This document shows positions 35,398 through 46,914 of a stretch of 64,000 nucleotides of DNA, piece after piece. The stretch's first letter is position 1. Each line of letters begins with the position of its first letter. Both the position numbers and the translations under genes were made by a program. This DNA is from Irpex lacteus (Eukaryota > Basidiomycota > Agaricomycetes > Polyporales > Irpicaceae), in the NCBI GenBank assembly GCA_001986395.2, contig MQVO02000008.1:682001-746000 (forward strand). The letters run 5' to 3'. The notes beneath the pieces are model-generated. The model was given only the letters and a program-made list of their open reading frames with translations. It was not told where the DNA came from and ran no database searches.

Positions 35398-36647
35398 TGT
35401 CTACCGAAACTCAAACGTCCATGGTAAGCCTCCAAAGGCATGTTGCTCGTTGCACTCATTGAACTCGCAGTGCACTAGACATTATCCTCTCGGGAACCCC
35501 GAGCAACGAGAAACAGCGAGTCGAGCTCACGCCATACCACCGCCTCGAAGGGTGGCGGGATGTCTGAGAAGACGATACATTTCCGAAGTGCGTTTCATAT
35601 TGACTCTCACCTTTGACATACATGAACTGAGCTTTGCTACGTGCCACCAGCCAAACCATGTACGTTCTTCTTTACCGCGCGCGGATGCGTCAAGGGGTCG
35701 AAGTGTAACTTGTAAGTCCAGTCATATCGCTCTGCAGCTCCAGTCACGCTCACAGGCATTTACTCAGTCGACACGATAAACTAGAAGTCGAGCCTGTACA
35801 AACGAGCTCGGCTTATTCAAGTTCGGACTGCGGACCCGCGCCACGCGAGCAGCGACGTCGAAGGCCAGCACAGAACGTCGCAGTCGGGCCACGTCTTACT
35901 GCAGAATCCGTCTCGCGTCTGGGCTCGCCAAACAAGACCCATCCTATCAAATATCGTACCATAGGCGGCGGTGTCATGGTTGGAAGGGCGTCAACTGGAA
36001 GTAGCCCGCCTTCACCTGCGACGCCACTTGACCCTCAGCCTACTTTGCCAGACTCGCTGGCTCCAGATAACAATTATCAGTCACCTCCAGATTATGAGGA
36101 GTTCAGCGACTCTACGATGGTTTACGAATCGCCTGGAAACGTCATTCCTCTCCCTGCGTATATTCCCCTCTACATACCGCACGCCACTGCCTTCGACGGC
36201 GCACACTCCACTCATCTGCCGTCAATTGGCGTCCCGTTTTATCATCACTACAACCCGTACCTCCCTACCAGTCCAGTACAGCCTCATACGATGCTGGCAC
36301 CGCCCATGCTGCCACTTCCCTACCCACATCCTCCACTGCCTGCCAGTGGTACTCTTTGGGTTTCTGAAACCTCGGAAAAGCCGATGCTCGGTTCATCTCC
36401 AATGTTCATCAGTGGTCGAGCAGAGCTTCCCGATGTAGTCTGTGGGCTGTACGCTGATCCAGGCGGCCTGGTAATTCCCCTGCGGTCGCCAGTTACGCTG
36501 CCTGTGTATGCTAGTACTGGTGCGACGATTCCTCGACCGTCTTCTGCGCCGCCTCCATCGGACTCCTTTGCACATTCTGCTTGGCTTGGAGATGAGCACA
36601 GTCGAAGAGTAAGCTGTTCTTATTATGTGCGTGGACCTGTCTATTGA
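35398..36647 (+). CDS. Proline-rich protein of unknown function
   Basis: The main exon is open from about 35770 to the stop at 36645 and reads, through 35976, SRLGSPNKTHPIKYRTIGGG then VMVGRASTGSSPPSPATPL. It is rich in Pro, Ser, Tyr and His (for example PYPHPPLPASG) with no cysteine pattern, helix or domain recognised. A plausible first exon MSTETQTSM (35398-35424) ends at a GTAAGC donor and could join at 35471 to a basic stretch ending near YISEV. The link from there to the main exon was not resolved, so the 5' part is tentative; an alternative start is M at 35976. A GTAAGC near 36607 could mark a 3' intron that would change the last residues. Confidence 0.5.
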
Positions 36648-37127
36648 CGAGCTCGTGCGTGGCGCAGGTGTCTTTGCAAGGAGGTTTATGACACCTCGAC
36701 GTTGACATTGATCTACTTCTCAATTGTTCATTCAATTATTTCTGAACGCTACAAGTGGATTTTTTGCTGTAAATACATCTCTACCTGGTTTCTTTTAGCT
36801 ATTCTTGGCTTTCTGGCCCAATCCTGTAAAACATCTTATGTACTTATCCGCCGTATTTTGTAGATAAATCTTTCATTTTTAACTTGATATCACTAACGGA
36901 CAATGACTTACTACTGTTCCACACAACGAACCGGTTTTCCGAAGAGGATATTATCGCTCCTGCCACTGCTGCCAGTGAGCTCGAAAGCCATCTTTACGAG
37001 GCGCTCATGATTGTCATTACATCCTCCACGTGGCAGAGCGCCCGTCGGTGAACCCAAATGCAGCAAAGGGCGGGATTGTGTTCTTGTAGCTCTACGGTCA
37101 CGGTCTCGCTGCTTTCGTCGCTCCAAC
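36648..37127. other. Intergenic DNA upstream of the CAP59-type gene
   Basis: AT-rich 3' flank of the proline-rich gene followed by the promoter region of the next gene. No clear motif. Confidence 0.4.
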
Positions 37128-39087
37128 ATGGCGATTGCACTTCGGCGGCGTTCACTCATTCGAATACTCTTCTTTGCTGGTATTGTGGTGATCCTACGTT
37201 TCCTCATTGTATCCCCCTCGTCTCCGGCCTCTTCTGTCACCTCACTATATGGATCGGACCCTAAGGAAATCAAGAAACAGGGCGTGTTGGACTTGATGTC
37301 TAGAGGAGAGAAGGGCTTGGATGCGCGGAAACACCAGTTTCTGCAGGTTAGGATGGGGAGGGACGACCGACCGGACTTGTTCAGCGACACCATTGATGAC
37401 GGGCTCACGGACTATTGGGATAGATTCCAAAAACCTTTGTGCGTTGTCTCTTCATATTCTACATCTTTTAGCTGACGAATTTGCCTCCACTGAAGCATTA
37501 CTGGACACGACACTGCATACATGGATGCGCAGGTCGTGCTAAGCTCGATCGAGCAGCTACTCACGACCAATGGCTGGGTGGCGTCGAAATGCGCTACGTT
37601 GACGCGACCATTTGGGCAGAACAAGGATGAGGACGCATACGAAGATCTCGCGAAGCCGGGGCAATTGTACTACGTTGGCATGGTCATCCACTCCGCCGAC
37701 CACTTCCTGGTGGACCAGCTCGCCGTCATCATTCAACTAGCTCGACGGCTAGGGACGTCGAACCTCTTCGTGTCAATGCTCGACTACGACTCCTCCGACT
37801 CTACAGACACGCTCACTGACCTATGTGAGGCAGTTCTCACTCTACTTGGCATTCCGTTCAGGATACGGCGGGTCCCTGGGATGACAGAGAACCCCTCTTA
37901 CGCCTACTACCCCCTCGAAGAGGCGCATACGAGGAATCTCGCGTTGGAGCCGTTGCATGAGCTGTGGGAAAAGAGGAAGATAAAGTTTCATCGGGTGATA
38001 TGGCTCAAAGGGTTCACGTGTCCCAATGATATCTTGGAGTCAATACGGATAAGCGTGGTGAACAAGGCGGCAATGGTATGCGGTATGGATTGGGCAGAGC
38101 ACAATGGGTTCTTTATCTTCTCTGACCGGTACGTATACACGTATAATTTTGGCGTCCTCGTGCTAAGGTCCTGCCAGCTGGAGAACACGAGATATCAATG
38201 GCGACCAGTTCCGCCAATCCAAATCATCATCCTTGTCAACTTCGTCACTGAGCAATGTGCCTCCACGAGATACAGTCGGAGCCCAACGTTATGCCCAGCA
38301 TCTCCCATTCCAAGTGTTCTGCTGCGAGTCAGGAACGCACGTTGTTGACCCAGCACAGTCATACTACGCTGGCGTCTCGTACCGCGCGGGTACAAACTTC
38401 CACAACCTTACTTTGTCGGATCCTCCACCAGTCCGCCATCCAGACGACAAGTGTCTGGACAGCTCGCAAGCCTGGTTCTGCAGGGATCTCTGGGTGGCGA
38501 AGGCAAAGGAGGGCATCAAGGACGTGGACGACTACGAATCACGCGAGACCGTGAAAGCGCAGAAACGATCTGTGGCAGCGCGTCAGGAGCCTCAGGACGC
38601 CGCCAATGCCCCTCGAGAGCCGCAACCACAACCACAACCCCAGCGAGAACCGGACCCGGACGCCAATGCAGGATCAGATTATGACGCTCACGATTTACCA
38701 TTGGCGGACCCACCAAAACCCGTAGGCGGACAGAAGCTTACTGCGCCAAACTCGGTCTTTGAACCGGTGAAGATTATGGTGAACCCTCGTTGTGTGACGA
38801 CATACGCAGGTGTGTCGCATACACAACTTGCGCTTGATCTGTTCGGGCCGCCCGATAGGGAGGAGGAGGAAGGTAGAGTGAAGGAGCAGGATGTGCTTGT
38901 CGAGTGGGAGAGTGCACCGGACACGTTTGTTTGCCAGGAGCAACAGTGAGTTAATCCATCCTCTCAAAACGTACGTTGTTCTGACGTTCGGTGTAGGACG
39001 ACGGGTGGACGACGTGCGGCTAAAAACCAGAGGCGGCTTGGGTTCTCTATACATCAGGAACTCGAGGCCTCGCTTGCTCTTCAGTGA
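37128..39087 (+). CDS. CAP59/CMT1-type mannosyltransferase-like protein
   Basis: Member of the CAP59_mtransfer family, which includes the Cryptococcus alpha-1,3-mannosyltransferase Cmt1; these Golgi enzymes build cell-wall or capsule glycans. Four exons (37128-37438, 37496-38128, 38178-38945, 38997-39087) total 1803 nt, or 600 residues, with frame kept at every junction. Residues about 10-28 form a signal anchor (IRILFFAGIVVILRFLIV), so it is a type II membrane protein. The joined sequence reads FQKPFITGHDTAYMDAQ, then INGWVAS-like TTNGWVASKCATLTRPF, YYVGMVIHSADHF, LFVSMLDYDSSDSTDTL, FHRVIWLKGFTCPNDILE, SDRWRTRDINGDQFR, FQVFCCESGTHVV and PRCVTTYAGVSHTQLALDLF, all family blocks. A Gln/Pro repeat (about residues 459-475) interrupts the last part. 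Substrate not determined. Confidence 0.88.
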
Positions 39088-39974
39088 TAGACTATCATAC
39101 TATGGGACTATGTGAAGTATCTTATTGCTTGTGTAATATCTTTGCTTTGGATATCTTCGTGCAGAGAGACCATCTCGGGCTTTTATGTTTTGGTGACCAT
39201 ATTACCCAGATGGGACTGACCTGGATAGCTCAAGATTATGCACTAAGCAAATAGTTTACCGTATGAGTGGGGCGTCAGGTGAGTCGTGGCTTGCTTATGC
39301 ATAGCTAGTGGTCGGCTGATATCACCTGCAGGCTCAGTATCGGCTCCTCCTATAGAAGCACACCTCGTGAAGAGGCTTCAATTTGATGACAACGAGCGAC
39401 AGTGGCTCGGTCGCTCCGCTCATTCGTGTTTGCGAAAATACAGGCACCAGAGTCAGCTACATCGCAGCTTACAAGCACAGATAGGAGGGATGCGTGGAAG
39501 AGGCGAGTGATGAAGACAAACTACAGACAACGGATATGCTGGCTGTGTACAATGAACTCATGACCTCACCATTCCAGCGCTAATTAGATGAACGGTAAGA
39601 ATCAGGCCCACAAAACACGAAGCAGTACACTCCTGACTATGCTCATACCTCAACAGGAACAGACACATCGGGGTATTGGTCTGTACATGGTGAACCCTTT
39701 CCAGACACCATCTCGGTGTTGATGTTCTCCGGACGTGCATGGCACAATCTCTTGTAATCAGGCCAATCTTCCAAGACAAGATGAACAACTGACCTCGGCA
39801 GTCTTTTCAAGCCAGTACAGGCGAAATAGAACACCTATGCGGCACCTACACATGGCTTTGACATGAGTTATCTTACATCGTGTATAAATATGCGCCTCCA
39901 ATGATTACGGTGAGCGCATCGAGTCCTTTCCCAAACATTCCTCACTGTCGATCTATAAGCATCACCTTGCCACC
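39088..39974. other. Intergenic DNA upstream of DUF2235 copy B
   Basis: Short unsupported ORFs on both strands. Contains the promoter of the next gene, with TATAAATA near 39881. Confidence 0.45.
39881..39890 (+). promoter_or_regulatory. TATA box of DUF2235 copy B
   Basis: TGTATAAATA about 90 bp upstream of the ATG at 39975, matching the box upstream of copy A. Confidence 0.6.
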
Positions 39975-41871
39975 ATGAGCCACAAGACCAACAAGATTCT
40001 CCTGATTTTCTGCGACGGCACAGGCCAGGATGGCACTCTTTCCAGCGAAACCAGTAAGTTCATGTGACTTACTACTCATCCAGTTCTAATCCTCGCTGAA
40101 GACGAAAATGGCAACAGTAGCGGCGTACAAGAGGCGACAAATGTCTTGCGACTATGTATGTCACGATTGTCCATGATATGCAGGCCTGATATGGAGCTGA
40201 CGGGCCGTCCGATTGATAGCGCGTGGCGTGCTGCCGTGGTCAACGTGAGTCGATTATTTCTCACTCATGGTACAACGTATTCATGTCTTCTTCTAGAGAT
40301 GGACGTCGTCAAATTGTCTTTTATCAAAGTGGAGTCGGAAGCGAAGCCAATTTCAGTGGAGAGAGCGCCAATGGGGCGGCACTGCTGGGTACGTATCATA
40401 ACCACTTTCTTCGTCTTCCGTGTCATAGTCTCATGATGTTTGGCAGCGGCCCTGGGAACTGCTGTAGGTCAGTAGCAGGAGTAGTCAAATGTCGTTCGCT
40501 CAACGAACTGAAACACTACGTAAACTATAGCCAGCAAGATACGTGATTGTTACGCATTCCTGGCGCAGAACTTTGACGAGGGTGACGAGATTTGCATCTT
40601 TGGGTGAGTAGTGCTTCGGATCCGTGTTATGAAAGCTAGGTTTATGAAAAACGCTCTAGGTTCTCTCGGTATGGAAGATAGGTGCTGCTCGAAATTAGTA
40701 CCAATCCTAACTATTACCTCACCTAGGGGTGCATACACTGCAAGAAAGCTTGCTGGTCTCATTGTAAGTGTTACCGTCAGAGTCTCCGGGGCGACCGTTC
40801 TGAACTACATTAGGATAAGATTGGATTGCTCGAGCGCGAACAACTTGGGTTCTTCTTCGAGATTTGGAAGGACCTAGTAGACAAGAAGACCCCTACCATC
40901 CCAGATGGAACACGTCGAACCCGGATTCGGTCAGTGAAAGAACGTTCTACGTATATCTGATGACTTACCTACATGGACTATAGATGTGTAGGTGTATGGG
41001 ACACTGTTGGCTCAGTATTCAACACTATCGACGCGCTCAGCATTAAAGACACGGATCTGCCTCCCACTATCGACTGTGCACTTCATGCCATGTCTTTGCA
41101 AGAAAACCGCGAGAAGTTCCTGCCGACCTTGTGGACTGTGCCATCGCGGGGTTTGTTTGCGCTAGCTGCTGGCCAGCCGCAAGTGTTCAAACAAGTATAC
41201 TCAAATACTCACGTTCTCACAAAGCTCGCGACTCATGCAGATGTATCTTGTAGATCTGGTTTCCTGGAGCACATTCTGACGTGGGCGGGGGCTACAAGCG
41301 CCATGAGCTTTCTGACCTCGCATTGTTCTGGATGGCGGTACTACTCCTTGAATTCTGAGCAGCCGCATATTGCTCACATAAACTCTGATGTCACAGGGAG
41401 AGATACAAGGTTTCATCAATCTCGACCTCGAGTTCATACAACAAAGTGGCCAAATCAAGCCGGAACCTTGGGGCACCTCGCAACCCAACAACGCCTATGA
41501 AGACTTATCATGGGCTGAACAGGCTATTATCGGTCATGAGACTCGTCTGGAAAGCGGACAGATCTTGTCGGATGCAACATTCCATCCCAGCATTGCCGTT
41601 GCACCCACCAAGCTGGACAAGCCGAAGTACATGATCACATTGGACGACTTGAAAAAGAAGTTTGGTGCTTCATGGACACCGAAGTACGCTTCTCTCAACG
41701 AGTTCGAGCAGAAGTGCAAAGATCACTGGGGCAAGCCTCTCGTGAGATATACTATTTTTCCTCTTCTGCCATACACCGTGCTTACTTTATTTCATCGGAC
41801 CCCAGCTCAGAGGAATACCATTTGGCACTGGGAAGTTCGAGTCTCCTGCAACTCTCTTTGGTCCGCGTTGA
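39975..41871 (+). CDS. DUF2235 alpha/beta-hydrolase-like protein, copy B
   Basis: Paralogue of the gene at 11327-13568. Start at 39975 gives MSHKTNKILLIFCDGTGQDG; the second exon reads NENGNSSGVQEATNVLRL. Then DGRRQIVFYQSGVGSEANF (40303-40365), LGTAVASKIRD, FLAQNFDEGDEICIF, and the nucleophile motif GFSRGAYTARKLAGLI built from an exon ending at 40603, a 9-nt microexon (40660-40668) and an exon starting at 40727. CVGVWDTVGSVFNTIDALS follows near 40985, then GAHSDVGGGYKRHELSDLAL (about 41270-41330), and a last large exon with FINLDLEFI and HPSIAVAPTKLDKPKYMI. The C-terminus is less sure: splicing at 41743/41806 gives a short end GTGKFESPATLFGPR at 41871, without copy A's acidic repeat tail. Probably active. 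Confidence 0.83.
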
Positions 41872-41884
41872 TTGTTGTCTGCTA

Positions 41885-42560
41885 TGTATGGATACCACGA
41901 TGTACGCTGCAAATAAATCAAATACACAACGATAGGCACAATACACAAGTTGACGTGGGGCTGAGCTGTACCTCCGCCTCGAGCGAAGCGTGCCCCAATG
42001 TCGCTCTGGCCAACGCTTGCGATATGTCTCTTTATCCGGTTCCACTCGATTTGCGATATATCTATGTCAGGAGTTCTACTCAAGTTCTGTCACAATATTG
42101 GACCCTGACAGGCTCTCAGCGGGTATCCCAGCATTTCGGTAATATTACTTGTTCGTTTGCGATCTTAGACTCGGGATCAACATTCAGTGGCGGACGTATA
42201 TGTGAGTGCACAGCCCAGTCCTGATGAAGAGATTGTAACTGATAGGATGTTTATCAGAATGTTGCCGAGCGAGTTCAGCTGCAATGTTCAACTCCCTGCA
42301 GTCGGCGCTGTCAATTATCCGGTGCGAAACGTGCGCCCGGCCTTCTATTCCAGCAGATTTGTGACGTGTGTAGCGGTGATAGATCACTGCTGGCTACTCC
42401 AACATACTGCCTATTTGCGAAGAGCGCGGAATCAAGCACTCACTTATCACCGCAAGATGCTTTAGAAGACCTTATGATATTGAAGAATCAAAGCTGTTTA
42501 CCAGATCAATGTATACGTCAACTGCAACCGTCCGTATTCACTCTTGGAACCTGAAGCACA
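41885..42560 (-). pseudogene. Relic DNA upstream of D8, related to 22196-23090
   Basis: The minus strand at 41890-42025 reads SDIGARFARGGGTAQPHV, matching SDIGSFVRGGGAAQHV encoded on the plus strand at 22950-23080, with clear nucleotide blocks in common. On the plus strand, 42366-42554 contains LSPQDALEDLMIL, weakly like LSGESVDELMSLL upstream of D6. No intact frame or known domain. Confidence 0.4.
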
Positions 42561-42932
42561 TCTGGTGGGTACGTACTACACTAACATGTCTTAGCGTCGG
42601 CATGTATCTGATATGCGCGCTGATAGGTCTCCTTCGAATTGCTCTCCTCGTTATACAGTCGACTCCATTTCTATCTTGATTCTTGAACAGATGATAGAGA
42701 AGAAGTGCGTACGCTGGGTTCATCGGTGTTCGGGGAGCATGAGAAGGGCGGATGTACGTATCGCAAACCTGAGCTTCGTGTCGGTGCCTTTAACGTTGAG
42801 CTGATTGTGTTGGGTGGTAATGTAAGTGGCGTACAGGCTCCAGGACGATTGATTCGTCAATAAAATGAAACTGTCCTGTTGACCCCCCCTCTCTATCGAA
42901 CTAACTATCGTCTCCGTAGACAGGCTAGGAGC

Positions 42933-44720
42933 ATGGGTATCTCCTCTCAGAGCAGTGGGCTGGAGATCTCTGTGGCGCAAGCTGCGTAAGTAGTTGTCTC
43001 CTCTCCCCTCCTGCGTTGTTACTCACGGTTTCATATACTGACAAACAATCGACCGGTTGGCACAGGATAACAGGGCTTGAGATCAATACCGCTGCCTCCG
43101 GTATGTCTTCACGGTTTAAGCCATCCATATCAATTACTTAGCATGCTGATTCGACGTTGAACATCTTGTTTTAGTGCTATACTGCTATGAATGGCTTCTA
43201 ACACTTGATCAAGAGATCCAGCATATCTGGGCCCGGAAGTGGAATCTGTCGACATGGATTTTTGCAGTCAACCGATATGCGGCGTTGCTCACTGTTGTAG
43301 AGGCATTAGCTCAAGCCCATGATCATATAGTGAGCAAACCTGTCCCATACCTCCCGTGTCACGCTTGAGCATGTGTTATCCCAGAGGTTCGTCTCAGGCC
43401 GGAAACTGTGAGAACATGAAGAGCGGTTGCTCAGGCATCTCGACAGTTGTACATGGATACTCAGAGTTCATGCGGTGTTTGAACTGTTACAGTTCCTCGC
43501 TCTTGCAGGCAAGGTCCTCTCAACTTCGTGCATAATTGCCTGTAACACTTCTATATCATGCCAGTGTTTACGGGCTTGCGTGCATCTGCACTGTGTAACC
43601 GGAGCCTCTTAGTTTTCATGGGTGTATTTGCGCTTAGCGTTGTCCCCTTCTTCACCAATATGGTCAGATTGTCTCCATGTTATGTGGAGAAATAAAGTTA
43701 TAGTTGCTGACTTGTGTCACAGGTCATTTTCATCAAAGAAGTCCCAACATTCACACCTGCGGTTCCTAACAACCTTTGCAATGCTCTCCCGCCGTTCACA
43801 GACGCTACTGAATTACGGTAAGTTTCTTTCTATGAAACTAGAACTGTGTCGCTGTGCATTAACAGGTTTCAGGGGTAAGTACTGTTTTCACCCTTAGAGA
43901 TCGCATTCGGGGTACTCATGAGAATGAATTGCAACAGTAACCCTGAGCACACGCGTTGCCGTGATTACTGGAGACATCATCGTGTTGATAGTGACTTGGA
44001 GAAGAGCATTACGCACCATGCGGGAGGCACCCTACGTAAAGAATGTCACGAGAATGCCTCTGAACGAGGTCCTCGTGCGCGATGGTTAGTTTCATTCTAC
44101 ATAACTAGGAGGGCCATCATGGATTGACTGCACTGCGTGTCTCAGGCACTATGTTTTTTGTGTAAGCGTTCATTGACGAAGCTAGGGTAATTAGCTAAAG
44201 AAGTGTTTTAACAGAGGACTACTTGCTGCGAGTGTCTTTATGCTTCTGGCGGATAACGTCGTAAGTTCTTAGTTATACTGTAACCATTCGCTATTCACTA
44301 ATGAGTTCATCTTAGCCCTTCCTCACAAACCTAGAGCCAGCAAATAATTTCTTAACGCCGTACGCCTCATCTCCTCTTTAATGCATATTGTTCCAGTATT
44401 TTCTGACGTGGAGTACCGTTCCCTTTCATTCTAGATTGACAGCGATCATCATGTCTCGCTTCATGCTGAACCTACGCCAGGCATCTGAGCGCTCTGGTCA
44501 GTCACTCCACGACTCGACACACTTTTCCACGATTCGATTCAATCCAAACCTTATAATGGGCAACATGGGAGAGTCGCTGAGATTTGGAAATGAGGAAGAG
44601 GACGATGCGTGGGATACATCGGAAGAGAATCCGGACTATGGTAGTGGGACAGAGAAGAGGGGTGTCGTTGAACTTGAGAATGGTTTCTCGCAGAACTACG
44701 CTCTCCCGGAGAGGGTGTGA
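42933..44720 (+). CDS. DUF6533 seven-helix membrane protein, copy D8
   Basis: Start at 42933 gives exon 1 MGISSQSSGLEISVAQAA, followed by a second small exon (TGLEINTAAS). The core at 43178-43330 reads LYCYEWLLTLDQEIQHIW and LSTWIFAVNRYAALL. Then AVFELLQFLALA, a probable GC-AG intron (GCAG|GCAAGG at about 43508), VFTGLRASALCNRSLLVF, loop EVPTFTPAVPNNLCNALPPF, VTLSTRVAVITGDIIVLIVTW, a 16-nt microexon (44146-44161, TMFFV), an exon of 46 nt, and IIMSRFMLNLRQASE. The tail motif is IRFNPNLIMGNMGESLRFG followed by acidic residues. Intact. It follows DUF2235 copy B on the same strand, as D3 follows copy A. Confidence 0.85.
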
Positions 44721-45065
44721 TCACGCGTTCCGACATCACAGAGGTGAGTCATTAACTCCATTGTCATGAAAACATGCCTGTCCTAACTCGTCCCGTAATA
44801 TCAGATTCCTTGCATGCAAAGCTAAGATGACAATCCAGATATGCTGTGTTCCGCGTTGAGTGGGTTGCTTATGTGTCAAGAGCCATCCTATTTTGAATGT
44901 TCAGTCCCTATATTTTGCTAGCCTACCCTTTCAATATTAATTGTTTCTCTCCCCTTAAGCCACCGTCGATGAGGCATCCGAACAGCTTAAAGATCCGCGT
45001 AGTCAGGAATTCTTTCGAGAAGAGACCACCAAAGTCATTCAATGTCCCAGCCGAAACTCAAACGC

Positions 45066-46914
45066 TCAAACTGAATCTCTGTGATTCTGTTCTGCGTCTT
45101 CGTTGTCGTCCTCAAGTTCTTCATCAACGTCCCCGAGCCGTATCGTTTCTCCTAAGTTTCCGAGCCCCATAAACGCGCTGGCGTTGAATCGGATCGTCGA
45201 CCAGTACGTCCGTGTCTGCGTGTTGCCGTGATGATCATCGCCCTGAGTACCATCTGGGACTACCAAAGATTCACCAGCTACTTGCTTCAAGTTGAACATG
45301 AATCGCGATACGATTGTCGACGTCAACCTTCGCGAGATCAACACGCATACAGAGATAATAATGTCAGCGAATACCGTCTCAGACCTTTGAAGATGAAATA
45401 CCGTCTACTTACGGTGCAAGAAACAGGCTTCCCGGGTCTACTGCATACAGAGCTGGCTAAGAGTAAAGCAATCAGGAAATAATGATGCTTGCTCGCTATA
45501 GTTCCAGCTCACAATATTTTCACACAGGATTTGAAAGACATTGAGTATGAGCAGGGCCCTGAAGCAATGGATCAAATCAGTTTTTGACACAAGGGAGGGC
45601 CTAACCAGGCTTGGACCTGGCAATTCTTCGGGTTATGACACATACATGAAGAATACCGTTCCTGGTAGTACGTGTTACGAGTATGAGTGAATATCTTCTT
45701 CGCCGCGAAGCAACAGACTCACCATCACGAACAAGGATTTGCGCAAGAGGGACTCTGACGTTAATACGGTAGGCCTCTCGGATAGTCCCAGCGGTCTTTC
45801 TCCATGTTGCTATTAGAACAATGATGTCTCCAACTATCATCGATATACGCGTCACCAAAGATACTAAGGAAGATCAATGGTCAGTGCGGTATACGAAAAT
45901 AGCCGAGAGATAGGGTATTGCTATGCAGACATACACACCTCTTTGGAGCACGAACGCATTTGTTTCACGACAGGATTATCAAAAGATTAAAGCTGGATAC
46001 GGTGATGCCAGGAATAAGACGCACATTAGTGACGAAGCTGCAGAGAACGGGTATGTCACTGAGCAATATGCTTCTGTAGATGACGTAGCGGGTTCGTATA
46101 TGATGCCCTCCTTGACGTAAATCACCTAAATTCGAGGATAAGATCCATGAACATCGTAAGAGAAGAGGTGTTTACCCACCAAGTTAGAAAAGAATGCCAC
46201 ACTACTTAGCATAAAAACAACGACAAGCAGTGACACGCTTCGATTACTGAATGCGTAGGCCCGCAGTGCTGTGAATACTAAAGCATCGAGGTAGGATGTC
46301 TATGAGATGACGATTATTTCAAGTAGTCGGATGGGACTCACATGCAAGACCAAGGTATTGCAAGAGCTCAAACGTCGCCTCCCCTCGGACTCCCCACATA
46401 CAACTAGCATGCACCGCATATAAGCACTCAAGCTCCAGATTTGAATTAGAACAGAGCTCACCCCTGTAATAAAACGTAGAAGTTGTCAAGATCGCTCTTG
46501 ACAAAATGCAGAGAATAGCAGGCTAACCATGTGACTAGGGGCGGCAAATGTCTTGGCGGCGATATCAAAGAAAGTCGCATATCGGTTGACTGCAAACACC
46601 AACGTCGAGATTGTCCATTTCCGAGCCCATATAAACTTGTACTCCTGGTCTAGCGTTATAAGCCATTCAAAGTAGTAAAGCGCTTTCAATGCAAGCATAT
46701 GTGATGGTTCAATATCAGCAAGCCACAAGCAAGGGTATATATAATCGAGAGTTTCTGGAAACTCACTCGCTGCAGCAACGGAGAGACGGTCATAGATTGT
46801 GCTGTATACAGTGTGAGTTGTCTGGACTTTTTTGCGGCTAGCAATGTGCGTTACTCACAGTGATTCTACATCATGTATGTAGGCACTTGGACTCTCATAC
46901 GAGGAGTTGGACAT
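45066..46914 (-). CDS. DUF6533 seven-helix membrane protein, copy D9
   Basis: Start at 46914 gives exon 1 MSNSSYESPSAYIHDVESL. The core at about 46540-46690 reads LYYFEWLITLDQEYKFIW and STLVFAVNRYATFF. Then ATFELLQYLGLA, VFTALRAYAFSNRSVSLLVV (46190-46285), a loop from about 46000-46110, VTRISMIVGDIIVLIATWRK (45735-45858), a 16-nt microexon at 45646-45661 (TVFFM), LILNVFQILCENIV and TIVSRFMFNLKQV. The tail has IRFNASAFM then GLGNLGETIRLG, that is, the motif with two extra residues, followed by an acidic end. It is convergent with D8 (tails 345 bp apart) and on the opposite strand to its neighbours, implying a local inversion. Confidence 0.82.
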
